From: Anseranas semipalmata
Taxonomy: Eukaryota > Chordata > Aves > Anseriformes > Anseranatidae
Assembly (NCBI GenBank): GCA_013399115.1
Contig: VXAA01004301.1
Location: forward strand, 688,085 to 752,084
Direction of reading: 5' to 3'
DNA: 64,000 nucleotides
A program made the translations under genes and the position numbers. How positions within the stretch are numbered: position 1 is the first letter of the stretch; every line of letters starts with the position of its first letter. The notes below the pieces were generated by a model that had not been told where the DNA came from, searched no databases, and saw only the letters and a list, made by a program, of their open reading frames with translations. Shown here piece by piece: positions 26,929-41,400 of this stretch.

Positions 26929-29900
26929 GTAAGCCACCCTCTTTAACTTGCATATATTTCAATTACAACCAGAGCATCTGCTGTGTACAGGTGCAGACAA
27001 AATGTCATCCAGCAGCAAACTGGTATGGTAATGTAATCCAAAGGGAATCATTCTCACTGTACAATTAAAACCCAGATCACCACATTTCCAGGTGCTATTA
27101 ACTGCACTTCTTTCTCTAAACTCATTCATGTGCAGCAGAGATGGAAATATTCCTGAATTCTGACTCGAAGCTACCACCCGTAGTCACCAGCCCTTGCTGC
27201 TTTGCAGCAGCAAATAGGAAAAGTACATAAATTGCCCTTTGAGTAGATTGTCTGACTTTGTAGGAGGTGTTCAGAAGGACTTACCTTCATGAACAGGCTA
27301 GGTGCTGCCAGTTCAGCTTCTCTGTGAGTGTGAACCTTCAAAACAGCAAGCATCTCAAGCATGGCACAGAATTTCAAAATGGGTATTGTATGTTAAATGA
27401 TGGTATGATTATAAAATAGTTCTCACTTTATTCAGGCATTAGTTATAGTGCCCTGAAGCTAGTTTGAAGAATGTTTTGTCCCCCACGCCAAAAAAATTGC
27501 TACTTGGTGTCTTTATGAAAAAATGAGGTTTATTTATATTCCTTTCCTGAAGTTGCAGATGCAGTTACAGCCCAATCCTCTGTATAACATGCTTTCTATG
27601 CAGCAAGCAACAGAACAATAGTATGATATATCTATCTGCTACTGTTTCAAAGTGATACTGAGATATATTCAGTGTTCTAGGGGTTAAATCCTACCTCAGA
27701 GAAAAGCTGGTTGTTTTTGAATTTATATAGTTTTTGTCAGGCTTGCCTGAGGATCACTCCATTGCGTAACATGTAGGTGAAGATACAGATTCTGCTCTGA
27801 GTTGTGATCTCTTTCATACTGGTCCGGCAGCATCATGCTGTGCTGTTTTCTCTTACGTAGTGTTGGACTAACAGACTAATTCTGTATTAGACCTCCCTGA
27901 TAGGTTTCACTAGGAGTAAAGTGGGAGTGGAAAGGAAAAAGGATGTGTAAGAGGATGCAAGACCACATGACACTGCTCTGCACTATTCTGTTGCGGTGGC
28001 CTAGAGAGTGGTTTCAAGCCGTGATAGGCACGAGACTATTGAGATGTTTATCACAGCCTTTCAATGAGGCCAGAATTTACAACACTTCAGCATACAAAAG
28101 GAGGGATAGAGAATCCAGTTCCAGTGCCAAATTCTGCTGAGTCCAGTAACAAAGTGCAGCCAAACTCCAGTGCAATATGTAGACAACGAGGAAATGATGC
28201 TTTTGTCATTTGACAGAGAAGTCAAGTTGGAAACTGTTGTTACACTCTGCAAGTTGAAAGGTCAAGGTTATGTGTGCTGATGGCTACATCCTGTTTGTTA
28301 TACGAGACCATGTCTGACATGTTTCTTCTACCTTGGGGATTGTGTGCGCAGCCTGTCCTGCTGTGCTGCTCTCTGTACTAGTTATAGGAAATGCTTGCCG
28401 TCAGAGGGCGGCCTTACACTGAGCCTTCCCAAGAGCTACATACTTGGGACTCTCATAGATGCTGCGTGTAAAATATTAAACATGCAGAGCATTTCCAAAC
28501 CTTCAAAGCCTCTTACAAATGACCTTCAGCTAGCGTGATTCTGCGTGCAGTTCAGTGCAGGCTAATAGAAGAACTTGGTTCAAGACAGTCTTTTAAGATG
28601 TGCGTGTCTGACTCTCTTAGGGCTAAAGAGGTGGTAGTGTTTTCTCTCTCAGAAAGTGTTCTTTAATGACACATGTTTTTATTTGTGCACGGACTAAGTG
28701 CTTGTTAAATCTCCAGCAAATGCTTTATGAAATAAATCAGTGTTCTATCAGTTCTTTAAAATTTGTCTTGTAATTTGAAGTGCAAATGAATAGAAGAACA
28801 AATGAGTAAATCATATATCACAACTAAGAGTATTACACAAAGGCTAGCAAACTGACTATGATCTGTAAAAATGCTTCTCGTCATTCAGAGCCAGACTCAT
28901 TATTTTAGCCTATTGGTTTTTCTTTCATGTGGGTCTTTCTTCATTAGGCTGTCTTGTGGACTTAAAAAAAAAAAAAAATGTTATGCTGGACCACACTACA
29001 ATGCTGCTTTGGCATACAGAGAGAGGAAGGTGGTGGCTCAGAAAGGAGAGGAAGAGAAAAGAGCAAACACTCTCTCTTCTTAGATAGTTTTGTTTCCAAG
29101 GACAACAGTGGCCTTGGCTGATTTCTTCTGTTCTGCTGTCATAGAAAATGGTGAATTCTGTGTGTGAGCTGTCCTTGTGAGAGCATGAGCCATGTAGCAG
29201 AGACACCTGGCAGAGAAGTTTCAAGTGAACCAGAATTACCACAGGGTGATAATGGACCCTGTGTGCAAATGAGATCACGTGGGTTTTCCCTGGAAGCCTG
29301 TCAGATCGGTAAAGGGAGTTTATTTTGAAATTTATTTCAAAAGGCATTCCCTCCCCAAGGATGATTGGGGGGATCCTTTATAGGGACATCTGCACTGATG
29401 GCTTGTCCTCCAGAGGTCATTTCTGTAGGGAAGTGAGCCTTGCAGAAAATACTGGCAATGTTTTGGAAAAGAACTAAATTATAGTTTGCTAGAAAGTTCC
29501 ATGTTAACTAAAGAGTGTTTCTTAAAAAGAGTTTGAAATAATGGGACGACAAACGTGTTAAGCCAGATTGTTCTTATATGTGAACTTCATGACTGACTCT
29601 TTGGTAGGTAAATAGAAAACCAAGAGAAGGAAAATTGATTTGGTCATTTAAGTTGCTGCTCTGAAAATTCTTTATTCTGCATTTTTTATCATTTCACACA
29701 GTCTTCTCTTATTTTCACAGATATTGTGCTTTTACTTTCCCTTCCATTTCTTGACAGTTATTCTCCACAGATCTGTTAAGCAGCTGATTTATGAAAGAGT
29801 AGGGTAGTTGAAATTACATAGTGGACAATGCCAGAGGCTAGAAATGCAGTAATGATGTTTGTGTTTTATCCTGGTGTGTATCTGAATGATTGATCTCCCA

Positions 29901-32900
29901 TATTTTCTTCCTTTATTTTCAATTATTAAGAATATGGTTGTTTGGAAAGGCAATCATGCATTTCCAGGACAGGATCAGTATATTGGATGCATGACTACAG
30001 AATATGGATAGATACGTATGTACACAGGGGATACAGCTTAATTACAAAGATGGGAAGGTTTAACACTTTAAAAAAATAACCATCAAACCTGAACTGTTTA
30101 GCTGGAAATTATCCACAACATGAATGTTTCAGGCTATAATTTTTTCACAGAATCAAAAAAGGTTGTCATTCCTCAGAATGAGACTACGTATACACATGGG
30201 CTTTTGAGAATATAAAAAATAAATAAATCCATTTTTCCCCTGAAAAGCTTTGGTTTCACCAGGCTTTGGGATGAAGATTTGGATTACAATAGCCAAGATT
30301 AACATTTTCGCCATGTTTTTGAAATACCATCTGAGTCTTGTGATGTTATGAGTCTCTAAAAAAAAAAAATCTCTGCTTGAAATGAACAGTGACTAACTTC
30401 AAGATCCACCTAGTGAAGGAGTATCTTCCAGTTCACTGCCAGAGGGTCTGAACCACGCATCCCCCATCTGGGACTTGGGGAGGAGACTGGGGCCCTGAGC
30501 ACCTGCATCCATCCTGCGCTGTCAAGCATTTAGGGAGGTGAGCCAGAAAGATTAGAGAGAAAAGAGACTGACAAGCAATGGAGACACCACAGGGAATAAA
30601 TAACAAGTGGGTAATAAGGATGGAGACAAGGACCAAAATGAGATGCTGAGAAGATGAGCTGGAGAGGCTGTGAGCAAAAAGGGCCTGGTGTGAAGAAGGA
30701 GAGGAAGAGGAGCAAACAGGTCTGCAAGCAACTACATCAAGCACACTACTCTCCAAACTAGTGGAGACAGATACTCCTTGTTCTTCTCTGCTCAGCAAAC
30801 TGCTGTGGAAGTGTGCCAGCAAAATGTGTGCTTACCTTCCTTTGCAGCAGGAGACTCCAACTTGGCTGGGGAAGGTCTCATTTTAAAAGCTTTGAATTAA
30901 CATAAGTAAAAAGGTGAAGAGAAGACCTCATAATTTCCCAGAGAAACCATCTATAAATATATGGATATTTCCCATATCAATATTTGTGATGATAGTGAAA
31001 CACTAATGTCATGATAATGTGATCTGTATCTCCTGCAATTTAGTCATCTTAAATTCAGTAAAAGAGATTGGGAGGATGCTGCAGAGACCATAGCCAGGTA
31101 TTACAATTTCATTCTTTTGCTATGTTTTCCGCTGTGACTTGAGAAAATGGAGCACAAGAAATGTTGAATCAGGAGAAGGCAGTAGTTCCCTTAAAACTGA
31201 TAGGCACAGTTGTTCCTGCCTGGCAGGTAGATTGGGGTCAGTATGACTAAGTCCTTTGTTTCTTGTGTGACTTTTATCAGAAGAGTCAGAAAATGACAAC
31301 AAAAATTGCAGATGTATTTCCATTTTCATGTAAAATCATATTTTTAGTAGAGTACAAGTCCTGGCATTTTTCAATGTCATGCTTTTCAGGACTCTCTTAT
31401 AATCAGCGACTGGTAGAACAAGAGACATTTATTGTTCTTGGTAGTGTAATGTCATAGATACTATCACAGTTGCTACAACAGAGTTGTTCAAAAGTGTATG
31501 AACTTCTGGCAGCTGTGTTTCCTTTAGTAATGTCACAAGACAGCAAGTTCCACAGTTCAGTTCATGCAGTCTATAAAAAAAAAATCATTTTATCCCTCTT
31601 AAACCTTTGTGGTCTTTTCATCTCAAATGTGTCTTTCCTCATTCATTAGGAGATATGGGAAGCAGAAGTTCCCAGGGCATTTACTCTTTGGAATTCATAA
31701 TATAGATATTCTCTATACGTTCTCCTTGTGGCTTCTCATTACACCACTGGAGATACCTCAGGAAACTCAGCAGCTGCCATAGTGGTTTTATCCCCTTGAT
31801 GAGACTGTAGTTGACTCAGAGAGCTTGGACCCCGTGCAAATGTCCATGTGCACTTACTTGCATGCAACACAGCCTCTCCAGCTGTGACCTGGAACCTTTT
31901 TTTTCCCCTTCTGCCTGAGAATACCAAAAGCATATTTTTACACTTAAATTTGATAGTTAGAAAATAGAACCACTAAGCAGACAGAGTTAAGACTGCTAGG
32001 AAATGTAAAGCAAATTTCTTGATAACTAATAATAAATTATAGTCGTGTAAAAAGCAAATTATTGCATTTCCAAAGGCATTTTTTTTTCTATTTAATGCAT
32101 GGCAAATAATAATTCACCAAAAGCAATAGGCATTTTCATGTGTTTTTATGGGACAATGCAAAATTTAAAGCCGTATTCTCAGGTATCTACTGTCTTCATT
32201 ATGTTAAAAGCTAATTCCTGAGGTTTTCTTGACAGAAAGTGTTTCTTTAATATGTTAATGTGCTTTGCCATTTGTGCTGATTGGTTTATCTTCTTGCAGC
32301 TACTAGTTTTCATTTTTGTTTGTAGCAGATCTTGAGTTCTCACATTTGAGCACATTGAGATTGCAAGCTGCTGAATGCTGTTTTCTGTTTTGGCTTGGCA
32401 TTAAAAGGATCTGCTTTTAAAAGGTTCCTTTTTAAAACATTTCCGTCTGCCTTAGATTTTTGTATAACTGGAGGACCAGCTTCTTAAAATGCTCAGTTTC
32501 CAATATTTTCCACTGCAATTGGTGCTCAGCAACCTTTTGAAAACGTTACCTTTGCCTCTCAGGGTCCTCTGTAAATTCAAAAACCTTAGTTTACCATCTC
32601 TATAATCTGGCCTAAGTCAGCACTGCTACTGAGAAGGGCAGTCTTGACCTCCTTTCTGCCTTTCTCCCCCTGCCTAGCCCCTTATTTGTGCCCCTTTTCC
32701 TTACGCTAACATTAGTGTTCGTGCAACCATGCGATGAACTGAATCAGGGAACTGATCTAGCTGAAAAATAACCGAAGGCCCTGCAAATGGTTAGCCTACA
32801 GCCAAACTGGTTCCCCGAGCCAGTTTACCATATGGCTGGATGAATCCTAGTGCCAGGGCTTGAGCAGCTGGAGTCAAGGGGAACGGTCCCTTTTTCAGCA

Positions 32901-35138
32901 AAATAAATTTGTGCCAGACCCAACTGATCATGAAACTGTAGCTGTAAGCTTTAATACTGCAAACTACTTAGCGACAGACCCCTCGAACCTGCTCAAAGCA
33001 GCTTGCAGAATCAGTCATTCTAAAGCATGGCTTTTTTACTGTTCCCTCTCAAATTCTCCTTTTGCTGCTTCATTCTGAGATGATTGCTTCTCTCGGGTCC
33101 TCATCAAGCAGAGTCCTTGAACCCTGGCTTAATTTTAAGTAAGTTAATATTCCCAACAAGTATGTGCCTACATTTAGAACATTTAAGCAAATTTATTCCC
33201 TGTTTGCACAGCACTGGCTCCATGGCTAGGGCTCCCAGTCAGTATGACAGTGAAGATGCTAGTGATGATAATATGTTGTCATGATCATTATTTGTCTGAG
33301 CTGAACATCACAGATGTTCTCCCAGCAGTGGATGATGAAACAGAGCTAAATTCTGCCATCTTTACTTGAAATGAGTGAGACATGCTATTCCAGTGGAGCC
33401 ACCTGCCATGTGATTCACCTCCTAAAGGAAGCCAAATGTATCTGTGGAGGGTCAGTCTATCTGAACAAGCAGGGGCTTTGGAGTAATAGTGTTTGCAGTG
33501 GGATTTGCAAGAGCTCTGAGGGTTGACCAAATCCTGCCTCATTTGAAGTCACTTTTTCCATAGACAAAATTAAACCAGTCCTGAGACCTTCAGCAGACCC
33601 TGCCCGTGGATAGGTCTCCTTGTATTCACAAATAAGCTTTAACTGCAGGCAGAGGGAGGGATGTGACCAGACTGTGAGGTTCTCTGCACACCCTGGCATG
33701 CAATCTATTTGATGACTCGCAGCCTGTCCTCCAGTAAAGAAAGCCACACGATCCCCAGGGGCAGCAACACACAGCTCCACGACACAGTCGCCTTTTAAGG
33801 GTGTCTTTGCTGGCAAGACCAAGCTTGAGGATCCCTCCTCCATCCCAGCTGCTGCTTGCCACTGCCCAAGGAATCCAACGCCATTATCAGCCTGAGGAGC
33901 ACGAAGGAGAGAAGTGCCTTTTCTAACGGCATTTAGGTTATTGGCATTTCAGAAACACCTAATGTGATACAGATGGAGCGCGTTGTGCACTGGCTGGCTT
34001 TCAGTGGAGGGACTGATGTGCTTTGTGATTAATCACCTGTGCTGGGAGTAAATAAGGCTCAGCCAAGGCTGGCTGCTCTGTCCCTGCTTTCGTGCAGGAC
34101 ACCGAATGCTGACATTATATATCTGAATATAGATAAGGCGCTGGGTAGGCATGGCTGACTCATTCAAGAAATAAGGTAAAAATGATAGTATTTGTACAAT
34201 TTCTCCCCTTTCTGCTTCAGCTGAAATTGCCACTTTTTCTTCCTGTAGTCTGCTCTGGAAAGTGTTTTGCAGCAGTTCACAGTTAAAATTGGACTGACTA
34301 AAAAGTCCTTAAGGGCTTATTTAGCAGTTGAATTAAGTTGCAATTACTAGGTTTATAGTTGGCATTAGACAGGAGAAGAAAATGTCTTCACTTCTCCCCA
34401 GTTCATAGCAAAGTTATTTTTTTATAAAGATTTTTTTATCTGAGAACATATTTCCTTTAGGCACCCCAGTTTTATAGCATTCTATTTGTGATTTAATGCA
34501 CATGGAGGTACATGTGTGTTACTCTTATAATGGAACTGAGGGGGGGGGATCTGTCCATCTGCAACAGTTTAGTGAGGAAGAGCTATTGTTTTCCAAATTT
34601 TTTTTCAGCCTATGAAAGTTTGCTTTTTACTATCTAGTTGTTAGTCAAGGAGGGCAGGGAGTAGAGCTCTGCATCCAAGGAACACAGATTGAAGAGACGC
34701 ACTGACACCAGTATGTAAAAGTTTGATTGTGTAACTAATTATCTAGAAAGGCCCAATGAAACAACAGCTGGAGATGATTAAAGCAGGTGGATTTGTATCT
34801 TGAAGAGTCCACCACATGCCAAAGAAAAGCGTGGTGTGGGATTCTTTCCTGGAATGAATTCAGGAAAAATAGCTCTCCTTCAATTAAAATACACCTGAGA
34901 TCTTGATATGAAAGGCTACAGGTTGCTTATTCCTGTTTTCAATATACTGAGTCAGAATTTCCAAAGTTAGAAGCCTACAGGAAGAGTTCAAAGGTAGAGT
35001 GTTTGTGCAAGAACCGAATGCAGCCAGCTTCTCCGCTTATTAAAATCTTGCAGGAGTGAAAAGCAGACGTCTCTGGAAGAGGAAAACAAACTTTTGTTTC
35101 AGAGAGCTGATAGTTTTACTACCTCTTTTGCTGCCAGG

Positions 35139-35227
35139 ATAAGGTCCTCAGCTGGCATAAATAGCAAAGCTCTATTGAAGTGCGTGGAGCTGTGCCAGCT
35201 AACACCCGCCTGCGATCAGGCCCTCAG
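35139..35227. repeat. degenerate palindromic repeat copy (ancient, MITE-like)
   Basis: The left half reads GGTCCTCAGCTGGCATAAAT, the centre AGCTCTATTGAAGTGCGTGG, and the right half AGCTGTGCCAGCTAACACCC then GCGATCAGGCCC. The halves are roughly inverted copies of each other (CAGCTGGCAT/TGCCAGCT). This matches a palindromic repeat I remember from sauropsid genomes with a TTGAAGTCAATGG centre. It explains the local GC increase and the open frame crossing it. Confidence 0.65.
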
Positions 35228-36298
35228 GCTTGTAGTCAGGATGCCTTCCTGCTGTCAGACTCCAGAGCAGCTCCTTACTGAAAGCAGGTCTGTAGCCATA
35301 GCCCGGCGTGTGACCAAGCATCCACCGAGTCTGCTACTCCAAGTGGCTCTCTTAAAACGTCTGTTGCTTCAAAGAAATTATGAGCAAGCCATCTATCTTT
35401 TATCATTTCTTTCTCTCTTGCCATCTCTTTGTGTTTTTTCCCTTAAACTAAGCCATATTAATTGTGAGATATAAAGCCTTCTAAAAGCCTGCAGAAATTA
35501 ATGAGCTAAAACTGGCAATATGCAATAATGCGTGTCAAATAAAAATATAGTCAGCATTTTTCCCAGAATTGCCAACACCTTAGAATTTTGCAATAAAGCA
35601 AATATTTTTAAAGCAGTGTAACAAATGTAAATTCTGAATTTGCCAGCAGCAGTTGCACTATCCAGGTAAATAATCCTGTATTTCAGTACAATCCCAATAA
35701 ACTGGCTATGTACCACTGTATGTTCCAAGCAGTGTGAAGATAACTTCTGAAACTTAGAGTCCTTTATCCTTCAGTTTTCCCTCTTTGTGTCCGTTTTTAA
35801 TTCAGCTAATAAGAACATGTAGAGCTCTTAATAAGGTCATACTTAACCACAGCTGTGCACTCTGGAGCATTAGTGGGCTTCATTTTAATTAGCTAAGGGT
35901 CATTTTTCCCTGTCCAGGCTTTCTGTTTTCTTTGAACATACGCTGTGCTGTGGTTCACTTGTTTTAGGGAATATAACTACCTGGATAATCCTGCATGCTG
36001 TGCTATATGCTATTTGCATAGTCTGTGGAGTCTGTAAATCCTCAAGAATTTTGCAAACTTAGAAGTTTTGAACAAATATATTTACTATCTAAGGCTCTGA
36101 TCCTGTAATTAGTGCTGTACAGGCAAATTCTTGCCCTCAAATAGATGCAGTTGTATCATTTTAGCTCTGACTCTGCATATTTTTGCTCATAAAAGGAGGA
36201 GGTTAGGAAGACTAAAAGATGCAAGATCACAGCCTCAAGAATCAAAAAAAAAAAAAAAGTTTTTAAATACAGTGTCTGTGATTAAACATACCACAGTG

Positions 36299-36383
36299 AA
36301 ATTTGGACTAAGATCTGATTCTAAACTGAATTCCATCACTCTTATGCTGATTTAATCTGCAGTGTAGGGGAAAAATTGGGCCA
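36299..36383. repeat. degenerate palindromic repeat copy (ancient)
   Basis: The segment runs from AATTTGGACTAAGATCTGAT through CTGAATTCCATCACTC to GGGGAAAAATTGGGCC. The ends AATTTGG and AATTGGGCC and the interior order suggest a strongly decayed member of the same type of repeat as at 35139 and 55378. Confidence 0.35.
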
Positions 36384-39300
36384 ATGAGACCAAAATAAAC
36401 ATTTTGCTCAGATCTGCCTTCTTATCTGACGTTGGAGGGTCCCATAAAGGAAAGAAAAAAGCATTGAAAAACAGTTCCAAACTTTAAGGTTTTTATTGCT
36501 CTTATCAGGACAGCATATAAGATGGCTGTGTATATGGTGTGTGTATGTGGTCTTTGACCACAAAACTTAACATGAGAAAGGAAAGTGTTGACACTTGGTA
36601 AAGAAGTAGGTTCCTCCCAGCCACCCACCCACAAGTACAGTCTGTGTAGCAATCGTCTCCCAATGTGCTTTTTCTCCCTCCAGATATATGTGAATGCTCT
36701 GATCTTTTATTTGGCTCTTTAATGCATCTCTGCAAGTGACATTACTATTTTGAGATGTTTCTAAAACATTGAAGTGGCTCTTTTGCATCAGTGTTGGCTT
36801 TCTTCAAATGAATTCCATGGGGATTTTCAAAAGGGGATCTGTCCCATCACAAACTGGTTAAGGATATGGAATTGGCAGGGTAGGGTTGGAAAAGGAGGAG
36901 GTGTTCAACATTTGGGGGGTTGCCTGAAATTCCTCTTTTGGCTCTAATGTTTCTTTTGCTTTGGAATCTAAGTTCCTGGTACCTAAAATAAGGAGGGACA
37001 AAATGATCAACTCTAGGCCATGCGCATATGGTTTGATAAATACCGAATGGCCTGGAATCTTGCATGGCTGACACTTTGTTTCCAGCTTTGTGGTAAACAG
37101 CTGAATAGAAAGGAGAAGGCAGCAAGTATTAAACTGCATCCGCCAAGAACATCTGCATTTATGAAACTTTCCCTAATTGAAAATCTAGTAGTTTCAAATG
37201 CTGTAGGCTGGGAGTTTGGAAACTAGCTTAGGGGCTGCTAAGATAGCAAAAAGCAGCAGTGATTTTGAGCCCCCGGTTCAGGTCACTCCCCCATCCACCT
37301 CCCTGTAATTTGGGCATTGAGGAGGTGCTAATAAAGTCTTTATGAAAACTTTCTCTCTTCAGACACTTTATTCTGCAGTTCTTCTCTAACCCGTTTTCCT
37401 TAGCCATCTCCCCCACCCCCATCTCTCCTCCTCCTCCTTAATATTTCCTCCTGGTTCTTTGAGATCTACTACACCAAAAATATTTTTGGAAATACCACAG
37501 ACTATTGTTTTTATTAGTGACTGGAAAGCTTTGTAGTAGGATGCTTTTGTGTTTCATTTGTTTTCCTTGCTCTGGCACAGCTGTTTTTGTTTTAGCAGCA
37601 TTAGAGAGATGGTTAAACTATTTGTGGCCTTTTCTAACCCAGCAGATCTCTTCCACTGAATGTTTTAAGCTGAATGACTGAAACTGTAGCTAACAGGTTG
37701 TCTGCGTGGGCAGTTTGTGCATAAAGTTACAAATGCACTGGTTTTATGAGATCTTTTAATTTGTTCAGCAAAACACTGATCACTGTGAAGCAAGTCCCAG
37801 TTCCCCTATAAATTTTCCAGCCAGAACATTGACAGAACCTTGACTCGGGAAGATACAGAACAGATGAAGCAGTAGATCTTGTTCAAACCTACATGCATTC
37901 AGAAATGATTAGTGGAGAAGAGGTTTATGTAGGTGTGGTGATCCCCACCTTAGCCAAGAGAGAATAAGAAGAAAAGCCACAGCAGGTGCTGTGGCAGAAT
38001 GTGGTCAGAGGACAAATCTCCCGAAGGTGGTATATAGCAGATGTAAATGCCTATCTGGCTGTTGTGGTTACAAGGAGGAAGATGGGACATCAGCAAACAG
38101 GCACCCAGTCAGAGAACAGTGACAGCAGAAAGTAGTAAATGAAGAATGAAGTGAACAAAAAGTAAAGAAAAAAGAAGAAGGAAATGGAGAGTGAAAACAA
38201 AATACATCTGTGCAAAGGCAACTTAAAAGCAAAGGAAAAAAAGACGAAATAAGTTGTACTGGGGACTTCACTGCTCGTGTCTGGTGACATGGTCTAAGTG
38301 ATATTGAAAGTATGGTCTGATGACCAGGAGAAATGAAAGACGAGACCATTGCTGAGATGTTGTCCCACTAAATCCCACTCTTACCATGCGTTCACACCAC
38401 CTCCACTGGGCAGGTACAAGCGCCTGCCCAGTGATAATGGTTAGAGAATTGATCTGCTAGACAGTGGTGTGGTTCTTTCTGGCCAGGTCAGGCAAGTGAA
38501 GGACCTGGCTTGGTTCATTGTGTGGCTGTGTGAACCCAGGACTGGCACTGGAGAGGCAGTGGGAAGCAGCAGCGTGCGGGTACCAGGTAGGTGGCACTGT
38601 CCCTGTCAGCACTGTACAGCATTAAAAGTGCAGTGCGTATATCAGCCACCTGATGAAATATAATGCAAGTAGGGTGGGGAAAGGCCATATTCTAGCCCCT
38701 AGCTACAGTAATGATGAGTGTGGCTCTTCCCTTTTGTAGGCAATGGGTAGGGAGGCAACTGCACTTGTCAGAAATCACCTCCTTAGTGACACTGCAAAAG
38801 AAACAGCTGTGCTGACTTCTCAAGCACACTTTTCACTGCTGTTTTTGGTCTTTTTTTTTTTTTCATTAAAAATAATTGTTTTCAACTCTCCTGTTGGTTT
38901 TGCTGGGGGATACATCAGTGGATTAGTGACTGAATGAGACCAGGGACAATGCAGGGAATAAAACTTGTGTCGGAAAGCCTTGAATGACTTAAGTCTCTTG
39001 TCAGATTATGATATTGAGGAAGTAATAGTAAAATAAGAGGACATAGGAACTGAGCAGCTAATTTTTAGACTCTGTGTCCTTTCAAGAACTAACAAGAAAC
39101 TCTTACAAGAAATGTTAAGATATTCTGTAACTTAAGTTTGTGTCTAGGTAGGTTCCCCTTTTTTCATTCCCAGTTTTCCAGTCTACAATTGTACTAGCTT
39201 CTTAAAGCAGGAAGGTAAGGCTTTGTGCTCTGTTTAAAAATACATACATAAATAAACAAGTGTAGAAACATGTCTTAGAAACTGGAGATCTGTCATGTTT

Positions 39301-41264
39301 TTCTAATGCATTTGTGCCAATAAGGGCCAAAATACAAAGTTTCTTTTCTAAGTCATCTTTAACTCTTTTCTACTCTTTGCCGCTCTTTCCCTATCTTTTT
39401 TCTGACAAAGTAGTTTTGCCTACTGACTGATGAATAATGTTTTCTGCAGTCCCTACATGCTGGGGTTCATGCAGAAGAGACTACCATGGTGCTACCTTTT
39501 AAGAAAGAGTAGACTTAGAGAAAAAGAGGCAGTTAACATGCAGTCTGAAGGGAGAGAAGTGGGAAATAAGAAACCAAATCAGGGCTGCTAAAGAATAAGC
39601 TGAGTACGATAACAACGTCTGTATTCCTCAAATCACAACAGTCCCAGACTGGAGGATGAACGGGGCAGTTAGATGAGCTGAACGGTAAGGGCTGAGAAGG
39701 AAGTTTTCCATCCCTGTAGCTGCAGTAAAGTCAGGGGGCTCAGCTGCAAGAGTAAAGGGGACTTGAGTGTCACACACCTCCTCTTGTACATGGGGAACGT
39801 CACCTCACTTTGAGCTCAGATGGTTACTGAAATAAGCAGCAGCAATGTGTTCCAGGTGGCTGTTGTGAGAGAGCAGGTAAGACCGCAACAGGGAGGAATC
39901 TGGGCTAGAGCACAGGCTGGAACTACAGAGAAGGAGCATGGGTTGGCCGGTCCCTGCTGTACGCTGGAGGTGATCAGAGCACAGCAGTGGCTCGGTTCCT
40001 CAGGAACCAGGGCAAATCTGTATGGTGTCTACAGCAGGACCCGTGGTCCATGTTACAGGATGTGACTGGTGTGAATACAGTAGTTCAAAGAGATATCAAA
40101 GATTAGGCAACACAGAAGTTAAAACAACATCTTTTGGATCAATTAGAATTCCTTAAAAAATCACATTTCTTGCCACAAAGCTAAAGCTTCTCACCAGTTA
40201 ATGGTTTTGCTTGGTGTAGCAGTACGTACAGTCATGACTGGATAGAATTCCACAATTATCCTACTCCGTAAATGCTTGCATGTAGCTGAAGGTACTCCTA
40301 TGAATGTGAGCGCGTAAGTTATTTGATATAAGTGACAAAATGTGTAGGAGGGATGTTCAGTGTGAACCTCTAGGATCTGGAGAAAGGAGGAGTAAGCATC
40401 ACATGGGATTGTCATGCTTTCCATGTGAGCATTCCTCATTTACTTTGAAAAAGAAAATGAGAAGAAATTGTCCTTGAGCTTACCATAGCAAGTCATTCAG
40501 ACCAAAATTTAGGAGACCTCAGCAAGGGATTACATATGTAGATGCATATTATAATAACTGGAGTTATGCTGAGTATTGACGGCACACTGTAAAAGATCAG
40601 ACTTTGTGTAATAAGAGTTTATTGAATGCTTTCCCTCTGTCTGAAAAAATGGGGAAAAAAAAGCATCAGTTTGAGCTGATCCAAAATGCAGTGTTTCCTA
40701 CTTTAAGCTTTATTACAGCCACAGAATAAGGAAAAGAAACAAGTACGCGCACAGAGCTAGCTAAGATATAAGAGGAGCCTTGCAGAATGTTGTTAATGAG
40801 AAAATATATGGATGGACTGACGTATGTACCAAGGTCTCTGTAGACACAAGTTGTTTCCCCTTATAGTGAGTTGTGTTGAGAAAGAACATACTCTATTTAT
40901 ATGTCCTGTATCCGTAGAGACACATAACTACTTCTCTATGCGTGTGTGTCATTCAGTAGGCTTTATTCAGTGTAATACATTAAAGGGAATTGTTCACATA
41001 TATATTCCCGGAAGACGTGAAACAAGACTTTTTCTGTCAGTGGGAAGGCATCTCACAAGTGCAGAAATATCAGCTGTCTGTCCTACAATGCCATAATAAT
41101 CAATATAGTTGCACTTCGCTCATTCCATGTTTTTCTTTTGAATCAAATGGCAACATCTATCTTTCAGCTGAACTTTTTGAACTATTACGGTCCTGTTTCG
41201 AGCCTGTTACTCGACTCCAGTTATGACCTTTGCACTGACTGTTTTCCTGACTGACGCATTTCAG

Positions 41265-41400
41265 GGCTCCAAAGAGTGCGCCAGCTAGGGAAAAACACAA
41301 GATACTTCAGAAGAAGACTGCACGAAATGGGCTTCATCATTTATGGCAATGATGATTCTCCTGTTGTCCCCTTGCTCCTTTATATGCCTGGTAAGATAGG
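41265..41400 (+). CDS. SPTLC3: SPTLC3 coding exon F (C-terminal small domain)
   Basis: This exon completes the split Gly and encodes visible residues 226-269 ([20 protein letters not shown], then [20 protein letters not shown] and PGKI), ending with two bases of another split Gly codon; the donor is gtaagt. [18 protein letters not shown] and DSPVVPL are strongly conserved in SPTLC2 and SPTLC3 and begin the C-terminal small domain, which contributes to substrate binding. LQR and LLLYMPGKI favour SPTLC3. The frame is intact. Confidence 0.96.

Larger units (their letters stand above)
26929..41264 (+). other. SPTLC3: SPTLC3 intron E-F (14336 bp)
   Basis: This is the largest visible intron, with a gtaagc donor and a gcatttcag acceptor preceded by a branch-point-like CTGAC. 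It holds an A run near 28.96 kb, purine-rich stretches (30530-30720, 38071-38262), a 9-G run (34540-34548) and old palindromic-repeat copies at 35139-35227 and 36299-36383. No coding exon was recognised. The 126-codon open frame at 35094 overlaps the repeat copy. Confidence 0.85.

Noticed and set aside
28925..29347. Minus-strand open frame of 140 codons
   Set aside because: It contains a homopolymer-encoded Phe run from an A tract and no conserved motif.
33457..33862. Minus-strand open frame of 128 codons
   Set aside because: No recognisable family, overlapping competing frames, and no splice or promoter context; probably chance.
35094..35474. Plus-strand open frame of 126 codons
   Set aside because: It crosses the palindromic repeat copy at 35139-35227, which accounts for the GC-rich, stop-poor sequence.
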